DNA of 64,000 nt from Mycobacterium asiaticum DSM 44297 (GTDB taxonomy: Bacteria > Actinomycetota > Actinomycetes > Mycobacteriales > Mycobacteriaceae): positions 1,671,314 through 1,735,313 of the forward strand of contig NZ_HG964937.1 in NCBI RefSeq assembly GCF_000613245.1, written 5' to 3'. Within the stretch, counting starts at the first letter, position 1. Each line of letters starts with the position of its first letter. This document shows, piece after piece, positions 25,246 to 34,400 of this stretch. Below the pieces are notes generated by a model, which was not told the origin of the DNA, made no database searches, and saw nothing but the letters and a program-made list of their open reading frames with translations. The position numbers and the translations under genes are program-made.

Positions 25246-26111
25246 CCGAGAATGGCGGGACTCGGGTGGCGGTCTATTTCGACTTCGACAACATCGTCAT
25301 CTCCCGCTACGACCAGGTGCACGGCCGCAACTCGTTCCAGCGTGACAAGGCCAAGGGGCTCGACCAGGACCGGTTGCGGGTGGCCACCGTCGATCTGGGC
25401 GCCATCATGGATTTCGCGTCGTCGTTTGGCACGCTGGTGCTCACCCGCGCGTATGCCGACTGGTCCGCCGAGGTGAACGCCGCGTACCACGGCCAGTTGG
25501 TGGGCCGCGCCGTCGACCTGGTGCAGTTGTTTCCGGCGGCCGCGTACGGCAAGAACGGCGCCGACATCCGGCTGGCCGTCGACGCGGTCGAAGACATGTT
25601 CCGGTTACCCGACCTGACCCACGTGGTCATCGTCGGTGGGGACTCCGACTACATCGCACTGGCGCAGCGCTGCAAGCGGCTGGGGCGCTATGTCGTCGGC
25701 ATCGGGGTGGCCGGAGCCAGCAGCCAGTCACTGGCCGCGGCGTGCGACGACTTCCTCACCTATGACGCGCTGCCCGGCATCTCGCCGCCGGCCGCAGCGA
25801 CCCAACCGAAAAAGCGCGGCCGCCACGCCAGTGTCGCTGAACCCGACGACGAGCCGGCACCTCCTGATTCGCAAGCCGCGGCAACCGCTTTGCTCGAACG
25901 TGCCCTGCGGATCAGCCAGGAAAAGGATGACGCGGACTGGCTGCACAATTCGCAAGTCAAGGCGCAAATGAAGCGGATGAACCCGTCGTTCAGCGAAAAG
26001 TCGCTGGGATTCAAGTCTTTCAGCGATTTCCTGCGATCCCGCGCCGATCTGGTGGAACTGGACGAGAGCACGACCACGCGGATGGTGCGCCTGAAGTCCG
26101 ACGCCCCTTAA
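25242..26111 (+). CDS. NYN-domain putative ribonuclease with C-terminal OST-HTH/LOTUS-like domain
   Basis: The 289-residue protein starts at the ATG overlapping the fadD1 stop (ATGA); the longer frame upstream is a shadow. The N-terminal NYN (PIN-like) domain shows the acidic residues expected for a metal-dependent RNase: YFDFDNI (12-18), ADIRLAVDAVED, and VGGDSDY. A Pro/Lys-rich linker follows. The C-terminal segment (about 225-285, WLHNSQVKAQMKRMNPSF ... FLRSRADLVEL) resembles an OST-HTH/LOTUS RNA-binding domain. It is odd to find an RNA-processing protein coupled to a lipid-activation gene. It overlaps the next convergent gene by four bases. Confidence 0.85.
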   Translation: MTENGGTRVAVYFDFDNIVISRYDQVHGRNSFQRDKAKGLDQDRLRVATVDLGAIMDFASSFGTLVLTRAYADWSAEVNAAYHGQLVGRAVDLVQLFPAAAYGKNGADIRLAVDAVEDMFRLPDLTHVVIVGGDSDYIALAQRCKRLGRYVVGIGVAGASSQSLAAACDDFLTYDALPGISPPAAATQPKKRGRHASVAEPDDEPAPPDSQAAATALLERALRISQEKDDADWLHNSQVKAQMKRMNPSFSEKSLGFKSFSDFLRSRADLVELDESTTTRMVRLKSDAP

Positions 26112-26785
26112 CGGTCGATCTCGCCGGCGATGCCGCGCTCGATGCTGCTTCGGGTGACGTCGGGCAGCACGATGAGGCCGTCGAGTTCGGTACGCGCCAA
26201 CCCGTAGGCGTGCTGGCGTTCGGCAACCGTGGCGCCGGAGTCCGCGGCGATCCGCAGCAGGTTCTGGGCGCGCGCCACCCGTTGCTTCTCCTCTTTGGAG
26301 AAGTCGTTGGTCCGTCTGCGCATCGCCTCGGCTTCGGCGGCGTTGAACGCGGTCACGTAGTCCTCGACGGCATCGAGGTATTGCCGCGCGGCGTCCCGGT
26401 CGTCCGAAAGATCCTCGGCGCGCAGGGGCTTGAGCAGGTCGGCCCGCAGCTTGGCCTTGTGGAAGCGGGTTGTCAGCGGGTCTCGCATATCGGTCATCAC
26501 CGGAAAGTCCAGCAACCGCGATGCGTCGAGTTCGTAGGCCAGCCAGCGCGCGTCGGTGTCCTCGTGCGCTTCGAGTGCGCGCCTGATAGCACGCCAGTGC
26601 GCCGCTTGATTGCCGGCTGAACCCGTGCTCGCCGGCACGTCGGAGATCTCGTCCGGCCCCGAACCGCTACCCGACTGCCTCGCCCGCTTATTGAAGGAAG
26701 AGATCGCCTTGATGCCGGCCGCGATCAAACCGACCATCGGCAGCACCAGCAGCAGCAACTCGAGCAAGCGGAACAGCACACCCAC
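26108..26785 (-). CDS. Conserved hypothetical single-pass membrane protein
   Basis: The 225-residue protein has one N-terminal hydrophobic segment (residues 4-28, LFRLLELLLLVLPMVGLIAAG), a Ser/Gly-rich linker, and a charged helical domain of about 165 residues likely to be coiled or bundled (AAEAEAMRRR, KEEKQRVARAQNLL). No enzyme motif is visible. It converges with the NYN gene (four-base overlap) and lies downstream of an SDR gene on the same strand, 23 bases away. The function is unknown. Confidence 0.75.
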   Translation of the reverse strand: MGVLFRLLELLLLVLPMVGLIAAGIKAISSFNKRARQSGSGSGPDEISDVPASTGSAGNQAAHWRAIRRALEAHEDTDARWLAYELDASRLLDFPVMTDMRDPLTTRFHKAKLRADLLKPLRAEDLSDDRDAARQYLDAVEDYVTAFNAAEAEAMRRRTNDFSKEEKQRVARAQNLLRIAADSGATVAERQHAYGLARTELDGLIVLPDVTRSSIERGIAGEIDR

Positions 26786-26808
26786 GAGGCCAGGATGCCA
26801 TCAGATTT

Positions 26809-27606
26809 TCAGCGCTTGTCGAGTTGCCCGGCGGCGATCTGGTCAGCCGCCTTGGCGGCCACGCTTCCGGCCAGGCGGGAGGCCACTTCGGGAGCATTGG
26901 CGGCGAACCGCGCAAGCGCCCGCTGGCGCAGCGGTGCCACGGTGACCTCACCGCGATTGCGCTCGATCGCGGTGACCACGGCGGCGCCCACCTGATCCGG
27001 CTTCCCGGTGCCGATCAGCGGCGGCGCGTCCGCTCCGGAGTCGGCGAACATGCCCGCGCCACTGATCGCCCCGGGACTGACCACCGAGACACCGATCCCG
27101 TCCGGGCGCAGATCGTCACGCAGGCACAGGGCGAAACCCCGCAGGCCGAACTTGGTCGCCGCGTACAGCGAGGCCCGGGCCGTCGCCGTCTTGCCCGAGA
27201 TCGACGAGATGTAGACGAAGTGACCCGACCCGCGGGCGATGAAGGCCGGGATCAGCTCGCGGGTCATCTGTACGGGCACCTCGAGATTGACCCGCAGCGC
27301 GCGGTCGACCTGCTCGGCGGTGTAACTGTCCAGCTTGCCCGAGGCCGGCAGCGCCGCGTTGGACACCAACACGTCGATCGGGCCGGCTTCGGCAAGCAAC
27401 GCCGGGCCCGCACCCGGTTCGGCAAGGTCACTGACGATCGTCCGGTGGCCGCCACCCGGCAGCGAGGCCACTAGCTCGGCCAGTTCCTGCGGCTTGCGCG
27501 AGCTCACGATCAGATGCGCTCTGCGCTCGGCGAGCGCCTTGGCGATGGCGCGGCCAAGGCCACCGGTCGCGCCGGTCAGCAGAACAGTTTTTCCGGTCAG
27601 CTCCAT
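26809..27606 (-). CDS. Short-chain dehydrogenase/reductase
   Basis: The 265-residue SDR has GATGGLGRAI at the cofactor site, a variant SNAA for NNAG, and the ISSISG ... YAATK catalytic residues. The C-terminal part is Ala-rich (RFAANAPEVASRLAGSVAAKAA). It resembles mycobacterial SDRs of the lipid or xenobiotic type. It is followed by the membrane-protein gene on the same strand, 23 bases downstream, and preceded by a methyltransferase gene 10 bases upstream, so all three may share a transcript. Confidence 0.87.
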   Translation of the reverse strand: MELTGKTVLLTGATGGLGRAIAKALAERRAHLIVSSRKPQELAELVASLPGGGHRTIVSDLAEPGAGPALLAEAGPIDVLVSNAALPASGKLDSYTAEQVDRALRVNLEVPVQMTRELIPAFIARGSGHFVYISSISGKTATARASLYAATKFGLRGFALCLRDDLRPDGIGVSVVSPGAISGAGMFADSGADAPPLIGTGKPDQVGAAVVTAIERNRGEVTVAPLRQRALARFAANAPEVASRLAGSVAAKAADQIAAGQLDKR

Positions 27607-27616
27607 GCCGCTGACG

Positions 27617-28456
27617 CTAGCCGATCCCGCTGGGAGCCCGGTACTGGAAACGGTTGAGCACGTCGTAGGAGCCCCCGACGGTTACCGAGAACATTCGGTA
27701 GAGCAAACGCACGGCGGTAACAGGGATTTTGTCGTACGCGGCCAGCACGGGTCGCCGCTCCAGCAGGTGCAGGCTGGGGTTCCAGTCCTGCAGCTCGCGG
27801 GCGTTGCGGATGCCCCACTTGACGATGCCCTTGGTGAACACCTTCGACGTTACCGGCCCCAGCGGGGATACGGTGTCGAAAAGCATTTCGCCACTGTCGA
27901 ATTGAGCTGTCAGGCGGGCGAGCAGCCGCCGGACCTCGGCCGGCGGCAGATACATCAGCAGGCCTTCGGCGATGACCAGGGTGGGCCGCCCGACCGGGAT
28001 GTCCGAAAGCCACCCCGGGTCGGTCACCGACGAGCCGATCATGCGGTAGCTCGCGGTGTCGGTATACAACCGGCGGCGCAACTCGATCACTCCCGGCTGG
28101 TCCAGGTCAAACCACTGCACCGACCCCGGCACCCGCACCCGGAAGACGCGGCTGTCCAGACCGCACCCGAGGTGCAGCACAACGGCTTCGGGATGCCGAC
28201 GCAGAAAGTGCGCACACCAGTCGTCGATCTGTTTGGCACGCAGCGCGACAAGATACTGGTTCGACACTGGCAACGACATGCGGTGTATCCGCTTGAAGTC
28301 GTAGTCGATCCGCGCGACCGCCTCGGCCGCCGTGCGGTCGCCCAGAATCGGCTGCTGCGCCCGGCTTTCATAAGCCCGCAGATAGAGAGTGACCAGATTG
28401 GTCCACTCCACCGAGCCCCACTGGACCGAATTGAAGTCGACCTTGTCCCGCGTCAC
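27617..28456 (-). CDS. SAM-dependent methyltransferase, LCM/PPM family
   Basis: The 279-residue protein has VLHLGCGLDSRVFR, the SAM-binding signature of the leucine carboxyl methyltransferase-like family expanded in mycobacteria. It is followed by WFDLDQPGVIELRR and the TLVIAEGLLMYL motif. Such enzymes put methyl groups on carboxylates or on polyketide/lipid intermediates. It lies in a same-strand run with the SDR gene and an alpha/beta-hydrolase gene 23 bases upstream. The physiological substrate is unknown. Confidence 0.87.
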   Translation of the reverse strand: MTRDKVDFNSVQWGSVEWTNLVTLYLRAYESRAQQPILGDRTAAEAVARIDYDFKRIHRMSLPVSNQYLVALRAKQIDDWCAHFLRRHPEAVVLHLGCGLDSRVFRVRVPGSVQWFDLDQPGVIELRRRLYTDTASYRMIGSSVTDPGWLSDIPVGRPTLVIAEGLLMYLPPAEVRRLLARLTAQFDSGEMLFDTVSPLGPVTSKVFTKGIVKWGIRNARELQDWNPSLHLLERRPVLAAYDKIPVTAVRLLYRMFSVTVGGSYDVLNRFQYRAPSGIG

Positions 28457-28479
28457 GGATCTACCCTACGGACGCCGGG

Positions 28480-29433
28480 TCAGCAGGCGGCCGTCGTGGG
28501 TGTCCGCTTCGCCCCGGGCTGCAGGTGCATCGCACGGTTGATCGCGGTGGCGACGCAATGCGGTGCGTCCAGCAGCAACATGTGCCCGGCGGCCGGTTGC
28601 CGCACGTGCAGCGCGCCTGGTATGGCCGCGACCAGGTCGTGGGCGTGCGCATCCGGAGTGGTCATGTCCGCCCCGCCGCTGACGACGACGGTCGTTGCGG
28701 AGATCGAGGAAAGGCACTCGTAGACGTCGTAATCCCGGAGGTTCAGCAGGAATCCCGCCGCGGTGGCCGGTGATACCGCGCGTGTCGATTCCACCGCCAG
28801 AGCGGCAAGGCCGCGTTGTGCCGGGCGCTCGCAGCCGGGCCGGCCGGTGAGAGCGGTGCGAAGGGGACCAATGGCGCTCCTGATGGTCTGTTCGGTGCTG
28901 CGCCGCGGCAGCCGGTTGACCAGATCGAACAGCACCCGGGGTGCTGGGGTGGCCAGCAGCCGGCCCAGCCCACGCTCGCAGAGCCGTCCGGCCGCGGACG
29001 CGACCAGCACCAGTCCATCGGGCTGCACCGGCTGATGGGGCCGGCTGACATACGCGAGTGCCGTCATCCCGCCGAGTGAATGACCGGCCAGGGTGAGGGG
29101 CCCGGTGACGCGCAATGCGGTGAGGACATCGGCGAGATCTTCGGCCAGCCGCTCGACGCGGTAGGTGTGCATCGGGGCGCCCGTCGACCGGCCATGTCCG
29201 CGGTGGTCGTAGCTGATGATTCGCACGGAGCTACCCCAGCGATGGGTCAGCAGGCGGACCTGCAACGCCCAGCTGTCCTGCGTAAGGCACAGACCGTGCA
29301 GCAACACAACGGTATGCAGGCCGCCCGATCCCACGTTGTAGTCGCGGACCGCCAGGCGCACCCCGTCGCCAGCGATTACCGTCCGCTCGGCGTAATTCAG
29401 TTGTGGAACAGTCACTTTCGGTTTTATAGGCAC
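28480..29433 (-). CDS. Alpha/beta-hydrolase
   Basis: The protein has 317 residues from GTG 29433, chosen because AAGGAG precedes it; the longer upstream frame lacks support. The fold landmarks are the oxyanion loop VVLLHGL, the nucleophile elbow AGHSLGG, and a C-terminal His in AAGHMLLLDAP, with an Asp in SGGADMTTPDAH. It is a typical esterase/lipase or C-C hydrolase-like protein. It is divergent from fabG3 across a 190-base promoter region and upstream of the methyltransferase gene. The substrate is not assignable. Confidence 0.85.
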   Translation of the reverse strand: MPIKPKVTVPQLNYAERTVIAGDGVRLAVRDYNVGSGGLHTVVLLHGLCLTQDSWALQVRLLTHRWGSSVRIISYDHRGHGRSTGAPMHTYRVERLAEDLADVLTALRVTGPLTLAGHSLGGMTALAYVSRPHQPVQPDGLVLVASAAGRLCERGLGRLLATPAPRVLFDLVNRLPRRSTEQTIRSAIGPLRTALTGRPGCERPAQRGLAALAVESTRAVSPATAAGFLLNLRDYDVYECLSSISATTVVVSGGADMTTPDAHAHDLVAAIPGALHVRQPAAGHMLLLDAPHCVATAINRAMHLQPGAKRTPTTAAC

Positions 29434-29624
29434 GGTTGACTCCTTGTCGTTGCGGTTCAAGTTACGCATCGGCGGCACCCGGCGCGCGCTTGTGCGCAAT
29501 AGCCACGCAACGAGCGATTTTCAAGTTCTGCGCATTGTGATCGCGCGGAAAGGTCGGCCGCGGTCAGCCGATGTGCCACGATGACATTTCGTCCACTCGA
29601 GGCCCGACCCAGTCAGGAGATTCA

Positions 29625-30407
29625 ATGCCGAACCGATTGACCGACAAAGTCGCACTCATCAGCGGCGGGGCCCGCGGCATGGGTGCATCCCACGTCCGGG
29701 CACTGGTGGCCGAAGGCGCCAAGGTGGTGTTCGGCGACATCCTCGACGACGAAGGTAAGGCCGTAGCGGCCGAGGTCGGCGACGCCGCGCGCTACCTGCA
29801 CCTCGATGTCACCGAGCCGGATCAGTGGGACGCCGCGGTCGAGACCACCATGAGCGAGTTCGGCCGGCTGGACATCCTGGTCAACAACGCTGGCATCATC
29901 AACGTCGGAATCCTCGAGGAATACGCGCTATCGGAGTGGCAACGCATTCTGGACATCAACCTCACCGGCGTATTCCTGGGCATCCGCTCGGTCGTCAAGC
30001 CCATGAAGGCCGCGGGCCGGGGCTCCATCATCAACATTTCCTCGATCGAGGGACTCGCCGGGACCATGGCCTGCCATGGCTACACGGCAACCAAGTTCGC
30101 CGTTCGAGGGCTGACCAAGTCCGCGGCGCTGGAGTTGGGCCCCAGCGGGATTCGGGTGAACTCGATTCATCCCGGGCTGATCAGAACACCGATGACCGAG
30201 TGGGTGCCCGAAGACATCTTCCAGACAGCGCTGGGGCGCATCGCCGAACCGCAGGAAGTCTCGAACCTGGTCGTCTACCTGGCCAGCGACGAGTCCAGCT
30301 ACTCCACCGGCTCGGAATTCGTGGTAGATGGCGGGTGCGTTGCGGGACTGGGCCACAAGGACTTCTCGACGGTGGACACCGCCGAACAGCCCGAGTGGGT
30401 CACCTGA
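29625..30407 (+). CDS. fabG3: SDR FabG3, 20-beta-hydroxysteroid dehydrogenase-like
   Basis: The 260-residue protein starts at ATG 29625, with AGGAG six bases upstream; an earlier in-frame start lacks a ribosome site. It has SGGARGMGASHVRALVAEGA, NNAG, and the catalytic residues S140, Y153 and K157. Length and sequence match M. tuberculosis FabG3 (Rv2002) almost throughout as I recall it, including the GSEFVVDGG C-terminus. That enzyme reduces or oxidises steroid ketones with NAD(H) in vitro. The gene converges with the amidohydrolase gene, four bases apart. Confidence 0.92.
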   Translation: MPNRLTDKVALISGGARGMGASHVRALVAEGAKVVFGDILDDEGKAVAAEVGDAARYLHLDVTEPDQWDAAVETTMSEFGRLDILVNNAGIINVGILEEYALSEWQRILDINLTGVFLGIRSVVKPMKAAGRGSIINISSIEGLAGTMACHGYTATKFAVRGLTKSAALELGPSGIRVNSIHPGLIRTPMTEWVPEDIFQTALGRIAEPQEVSNLVVYLASDESSYSTGSEFVVDGGCVAGLGHKDFSTVDTAEQPEWVT

Positions 30408-30410
30408 ACG

Positions 30411-31679
30411 TCAGTACGCATCGGGATCGCGCTGCACCTCGACCGGCACCGGGTGCTGGTACAGCCGAGCCGCGTTTTCCCAGGTGATCTTGCGGACCAC
30501 GTCGTCGGGCAGTCCGCCGATCTCGGAGTGGATGGTGTGCTGGGTGTGCGGCCAGGTGGAGTCGCAGTGCGGATAGTCGGCCTCCAGCATGATGTTGTCC
30601 ACGCCGATGCGCTCGTACTGCACGAACGACGACTTGTCCTCCACCGCGCAGAACCAGAAGTTGCGCGCGAAAACCTCTGCGGGCGTGAGTGTCTCACCTA
30701 GCGCCTGCCAGGTGCCGTACATCTCGTGGTAACTGAGCATGTGGTCCAGGCGGTCCAGCAGCCCCGCGACCCAACCGATGCCACCCTCGGACAGGCAGAT
30801 CTTCAGGTCGGGGTATCTGCTGGGCAGTCCCGAATAGAGCCAGTCCACCGCCGCAGAGATGGCGTAGGCGAAGAACAGCACGCCTTGCACATCCGGTGGC
30901 GCGTCCGCCGTCGTCGACGGAGACGAGCCCGACGAGCCGATATGCAGATTGACGACCGTGCCGGTCTCGGCGCACGCCGCCATCATCGGCTCCCAGTAAC
31001 CGGAGTGAATGCTGGGCAAGCCCAGCATTGCCGGGTTCTCACTGAACGTGACCGCGTGGAAACCGCGCTCGGCGTTCTCCCGGATCATCTCTGCGCCCAA
31101 CTCAGGGTCCAGCAGCCAGGGCAGTTGACACGGGATGATCCGCTCCGGATACGACCCGGCCCACACCTGCAGGTGCCAGTCGTTCCACGCCCGCACCGAC
31201 GCCAGGGCGAGGTCGCGGTCCCTGGTCACCTGCTGCAGGCGCTGCCCGGCGAAACCCGGCAGGAACGACGGGAAGTTCAGCGAAGCGTAGATGCCGTTGA
31301 GGTCCATGTCCTTGACCCGTGCATGAATATCCCAAGCGCCCCTGCGCATTTCGTCGAAACGAACGGGTTCGAACCCGTACTCGGAGACCGGTCGTCCAAC
31401 CACGGCGTTGAAGCCGACATTGGGCAGCACCTGTCCGTCGTACACCCAGGTTTGCCCGCCCTCCGGGGTATCCACCACCCGGGGCGCCCGGTCGGCGAAC
31501 TTGCGCGGCAGCCGCCCGGTGAAGGTGTCGGGCGGTTCGACGATGTGATCGTCCACCGAGATCACCGTGTAACGCCGGGCGGCCCTGGGCGGGTCAGGTA
31601 ATAGCGTGACCGTGCGGTCGGAGCCGGTTTTGGCGGTGGTGAAGTTCAGGTCGGTGGCAAGGTCGTCAATCGACTTCAT
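30411..31679 (-). CDS. Amidohydrolase-2 family protein (TIM-barrel metal hydrolase/decarboxylase)
   Basis: The 422-residue protein belongs to the amidohydrolase family related to aminocarboxymuconate decarboxylase. Landmarks are SVDDHIVEPPDTF at the N-terminus, VVNLHIGSSG, CLSEGGIGWV, and a late YPHCDSTWPH segment. Mycobacteria carry many such paralogues, often in catabolic clusters that process ring-fission or CoA-linked acids. It lies 57 bases downstream of the class II aldolase gene on the same strand and may be part of that operon. The reaction is unknown. Confidence 0.85.
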   Translation of the reverse strand: MKSIDDLATDLNFTTAKTGSDRTVTLLPDPPRAARRYTVISVDDHIVEPPDTFTGRLPRKFADRAPRVVDTPEGGQTWVYDGQVLPNVGFNAVVGRPVSEYGFEPVRFDEMRRGAWDIHARVKDMDLNGIYASLNFPSFLPGFAGQRLQQVTRDRDLALASVRAWNDWHLQVWAGSYPERIIPCQLPWLLDPELGAEMIRENAERGFHAVTFSENPAMLGLPSIHSGYWEPMMAACAETGTVVNLHIGSSGSSPSTTADAPPDVQGVLFFAYAISAAVDWLYSGLPSRYPDLKICLSEGGIGWVAGLLDRLDHMLSYHEMYGTWQALGETLTPAEVFARNFWFCAVEDKSSFVQYERIGVDNIMLEADYPHCDSTWPHTQHTIHSEIGGLPDDVVRKITWENAARLYQHPVPVEVQRDPDAY

Positions 31680-31736
31680 GCGGGGCGGTCTCCTCGAGTG
31701 GGCGAGCGGGGGCAGCCTGCCCGCGGGGATACGGGG

Positions 31737-32510
31737 CTAGGTGAGCACATCGGGGTGCGCTTTGATCGTCATTCGCGCCGCGCCGGCCCAGTAGACGTCG
31801 GCGGCGCGTTCGATCAACGATGCCTGCATTCCGGCCATGTCCGACCATGTCATCTTCGTCGGTTGCCGGCCGGTCAGCATGACGTCGTAGGCCAGTTTGC
31901 AGACGCGCTCGATGGACGCCGCCCGGTAGACCGCCTCGGGCAGCGTGCGGCCGGTGGCGATCACGCCGTGGTTGGCCAGGATAGTGAGGTTGGCACCACC
32001 GATGCGACCCGCGAGTTCCGCTGCGCGAGAGGGGCTGTCGACCTCGCCGTCGTACGCCTCGACGAGGCACATATCGTCCAGGAACAGCGAGCCGGTCTGG
32101 TGAGCCAACTCGGGCAGTGTGCCTAGCGCGGCCAGCACGCACACGTAGTAAGGGTGATTGTGGATCACCACCCGGGCGTCCTCGCGGGCCCGGTGCAACT
32201 CGGTGTGAATATGAATGGCCGGGGTCACGTCCCAACGCCCGCGGACCACGCGGGCATCGGCGTCGACCACGCAGATGTCTGATGCGGTGAGTTCCTGCCA
32301 CCACAGCCCCCACGGGTTGACCAGCATGTCGGTCTGGCCGTCGAGTTGCCAGGTGATGTGGCCGGCCATGTTCTCGGCGAACCCTGTTGAGGCGAGGTGG
32401 CGGAAGGCCACCGCGAGCGCCTGCTCGTCGGACAGATCCACCCCGATCGGTGGGACGACCGACGGCGCCCACACCTCCAGACCGCCTCGGCGTGCGTTAG
32501 GAGAGTTCAC
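31737..32510 (-). CDS. Class II aldolase/adducin-family protein
   Basis: The protein has 257 residues from GTG 32510, which has GGAGG six bases upstream and overlaps the end of the acyl-CoA synthetase gene by 14 bases. Zinc-ligand motifs of the family are present: VIHNHPYY supplies two His, and LANHG supplies a third; GHIT and NPWG mark the substrate loop. Members cleave or epimerise sugar phosphates or decarboxylate hydroxy-acids. Overlap with a ligase gene and proximity to an amidohydrolase gene suggest a small catabolic operon. Confidence 0.85.
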   Translation of the reverse strand: MNSPNARRGGLEVWAPSVVPPIGVDLSDEQALAVAFRHLASTGFAENMAGHITWQLDGQTDMLVNPWGLWWQELTASDICVVDADARVVRGRWDVTPAIHIHTELHRAREDARVVIHNHPYYVCVLAALGTLPELAHQTGSLFLDDMCLVEAYDGEVDSPSRAAELAGRIGGANLTILANHGVIATGRTLPEAVYRAASIERVCKLAYDVMLTGRQPTKMTWSDMAGMQASLIERAADVYWAGAARMTIKAHPDVLT

Positions 32511-34137
32511 TGCCGGCCTCCATCCTGGATCGAACATCTTCGCGCAGTTGGCCTTTGGCGATCTTGCCGCCGGAGGACCGGGGAAGTTCGTCCACCACGA
32601 CGAGCTCTTCGGGCAGCAACTCCTTGGACACCCCGAGGGACAGGAGATGGGTGACGAGGTCGTCGAGGTCGAGGGTGTGCGAATCGACGAGTTCGGCGTA
32701 CAGGCAGACCTTTTCACCGAACACCGGGTCGGGCATCGCCACCGCCGCCGCCAGGGCAACCGCCGGATGCGTCATGGCCGCATCTTCCACCTGGCCGGCG
32801 CTGATGTTCTTGCCGCCACGCAGAATGAAGTCGGACGTCCGTCCGGTCACCCGCAGATATCCGTCCGCGTCGATCTCGCAGATGTCGCCCATCCGCATCC
32901 ACCCGTCGCGGGTGAACAACTTGTCGTGGTCGGTCCCGTTCAGGTAACCGAGGCTGGTCGCCGGGCCACGGCAGGCCGGCTGCCCGTGTCCGGTCTGCGT
33001 GACTTCTTTCTCACCGTCGAAGAGACGCACCGACATCTCCGGCACAATGCGGCCGGCGGTGCGCAGTCGACGGTCCGGCGGGTCGTCCAAGGTGGTCCCG
33101 CTGAGCAACCCGGTCTCGTTCGAGCCGTAGAACTGCAGAATCGTGGCCCCGGTCATTTCCTCGAATTCCAGCGCCGGCCGGTACGGCAGCGCCTCTCCCC
33201 CGGTGAACACCACCCGCAGCGAACTCAGGTCGTACTCCCGGCAGCCGGGATCGGCCATCATCATGGTCAATTGGGTACTGACACAACACAATACGCTGGC
33301 GCGGTGGCGCGCTATGGCCGCACAGGCCGCCCGCGCGCTGAACCGCTGCAGGAGCAGCGCGGTGGCACCCAGCTGGATCGGGGTGGTGTGGCTGGTCCAG
33401 ATCCCGAAACCGAACGGCATGGGTATGACCGGCAGAAAGACGTCGTCGGGCGTCAGCAGCCCGTTGGCGACCGCCTTCTGGTGGAAATAGTGCCAACGGT
33501 TCTGGGTGTGTACCACGCATTTGGGTAGCCCGGTGGTGCCCGAGGTGGAATTGATCAGGAAGACGTCGTCGGGACCGAGCTGGGACCCGGCCGCCCTGGG
33601 CGGCGCGTCGACACCAAGGCGAAATTCGCCGTCCTGCTGGCACAGCAGCAGGACGGGTGTGGACTCCTCGGCCGCCACCTCTGCCGCCGCCGCGCTGCGG
33701 GGTTGGTCGCTGACCAGCACTTTCGGCCCGGTGGTACGCAGCAGGTGACGGACCTCGCGGGTCCCGGCGCGCGCGCCGATCCCGACCACCACCGCCCCGC
33801 AGCGTTCGACGGCGACGAACAGCACGTGGATCGCCGCCGAGTCGCCATGCCACACCGCCACCCGATCACCCCAAACGACGCCGCAGCCGGCCAGCTGCTC
33901 GGCCAGAGCCGTTGCAGCGGCGTCGAATTCGGCCCAGGTCAGAACGCCGTCGTCGAAACCGTCCGGGTGGCGTTGCCCCACATCGATGTATGCCGCGCGG
34001 TCCGGCGAGCTTGCGGCGTTGGTGCGCACCGCGTCGGACAGCGTCGAGGCGGCCCACCAGCCCTCGGTGCGATACCGCGCCACGTCGTCGGCGGTGAACG
34101 CCGGGGACCGCACAATGTTCGGCGCGCCGGCGGTCAT
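32497..34137 (-). CDS. Acyl-CoA synthetase/AMP-forming ligase
   Basis: The protein has about 546 residues from ATG 34137; an in-frame GTG at 34188 is the alternative, and neither has a clear ribosome site. Adenylation motifs are INSTSGTTGLPK, FYGSNETG, and GDICEIDADGYLRVTGRTSD, with the catalytic Lys in RSSGGKIAKGQL. It looks closer to aromatic/cyclic acid ligases than to long-chain FadD proteins, but this is an impression. The gene overlaps the aldolase-family gene by 14 bases, so the two are probably coupled. Confidence 0.87.
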   Translation of the reverse strand: MTAGAPNIVRSPAFTADDVARYRTEGWWAASTLSDAVRTNAASSPDRAAYIDVGQRHPDGFDDGVLTWAEFDAAATALAEQLAGCGVVWGDRVAVWHGDSAAIHVLFVAVERCGAVVVGIGARAGTREVRHLLRTTGPKVLVSDQPRSAAAAEVAAEESTPVLLLCQQDGEFRLGVDAPPRAAGSQLGPDDVFLINSTSGTTGLPKCVVHTQNRWHYFHQKAVANGLLTPDDVFLPVIPMPFGFGIWTSHTTPIQLGATALLLQRFSARAACAAIARHRASVLCCVSTQLTMMMADPGCREYDLSSLRVVFTGGEALPYRPALEFEEMTGATILQFYGSNETGLLSGTTLDDPPDRRLRTAGRIVPEMSVRLFDGEKEVTQTGHGQPACRGPATSLGYLNGTDHDKLFTRDGWMRMGDICEIDADGYLRVTGRTSDFILRGGKNISAGQVEDAAMTHPAVALAAAVAMPDPVFGEKVCLYAELVDSHTLDLDDLVTHLLSLGVSKELLPEELVVVDELPRSSGGKIAKGQLREDVRSRMEAGSELS

Positions 34138-34400
34138 AGGCAAATGATAGGTAAGGGTCCGGTGATCCAGATCACCGCTGTCGCGCACGCCGAACGCGGG
34201 TACCAGGTAGCCGATCGTGGCATTTTGCTACCTGGGCCCCACGCTCGGCACAATGGCGCAAAGCGCTGCGGCGAGCTGCCCTGACCTGGACTCCAAGAAT
34301 TCGCCAAGAAGGCTCCAAGGCCGAGCCTGGAGTCTGGCCCGGGCCGATCTGGGCCCCGTCCGCCGCCCGAGAAGACCGCACAGGAGCACGAAGGACCCCC

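Noticed and set aside
29434..29624. Repeated TGCGCA-containing segments in the hydrolase/fabG3 divergent region
   Set aside because: Two short matches only; too weak to call an operator.
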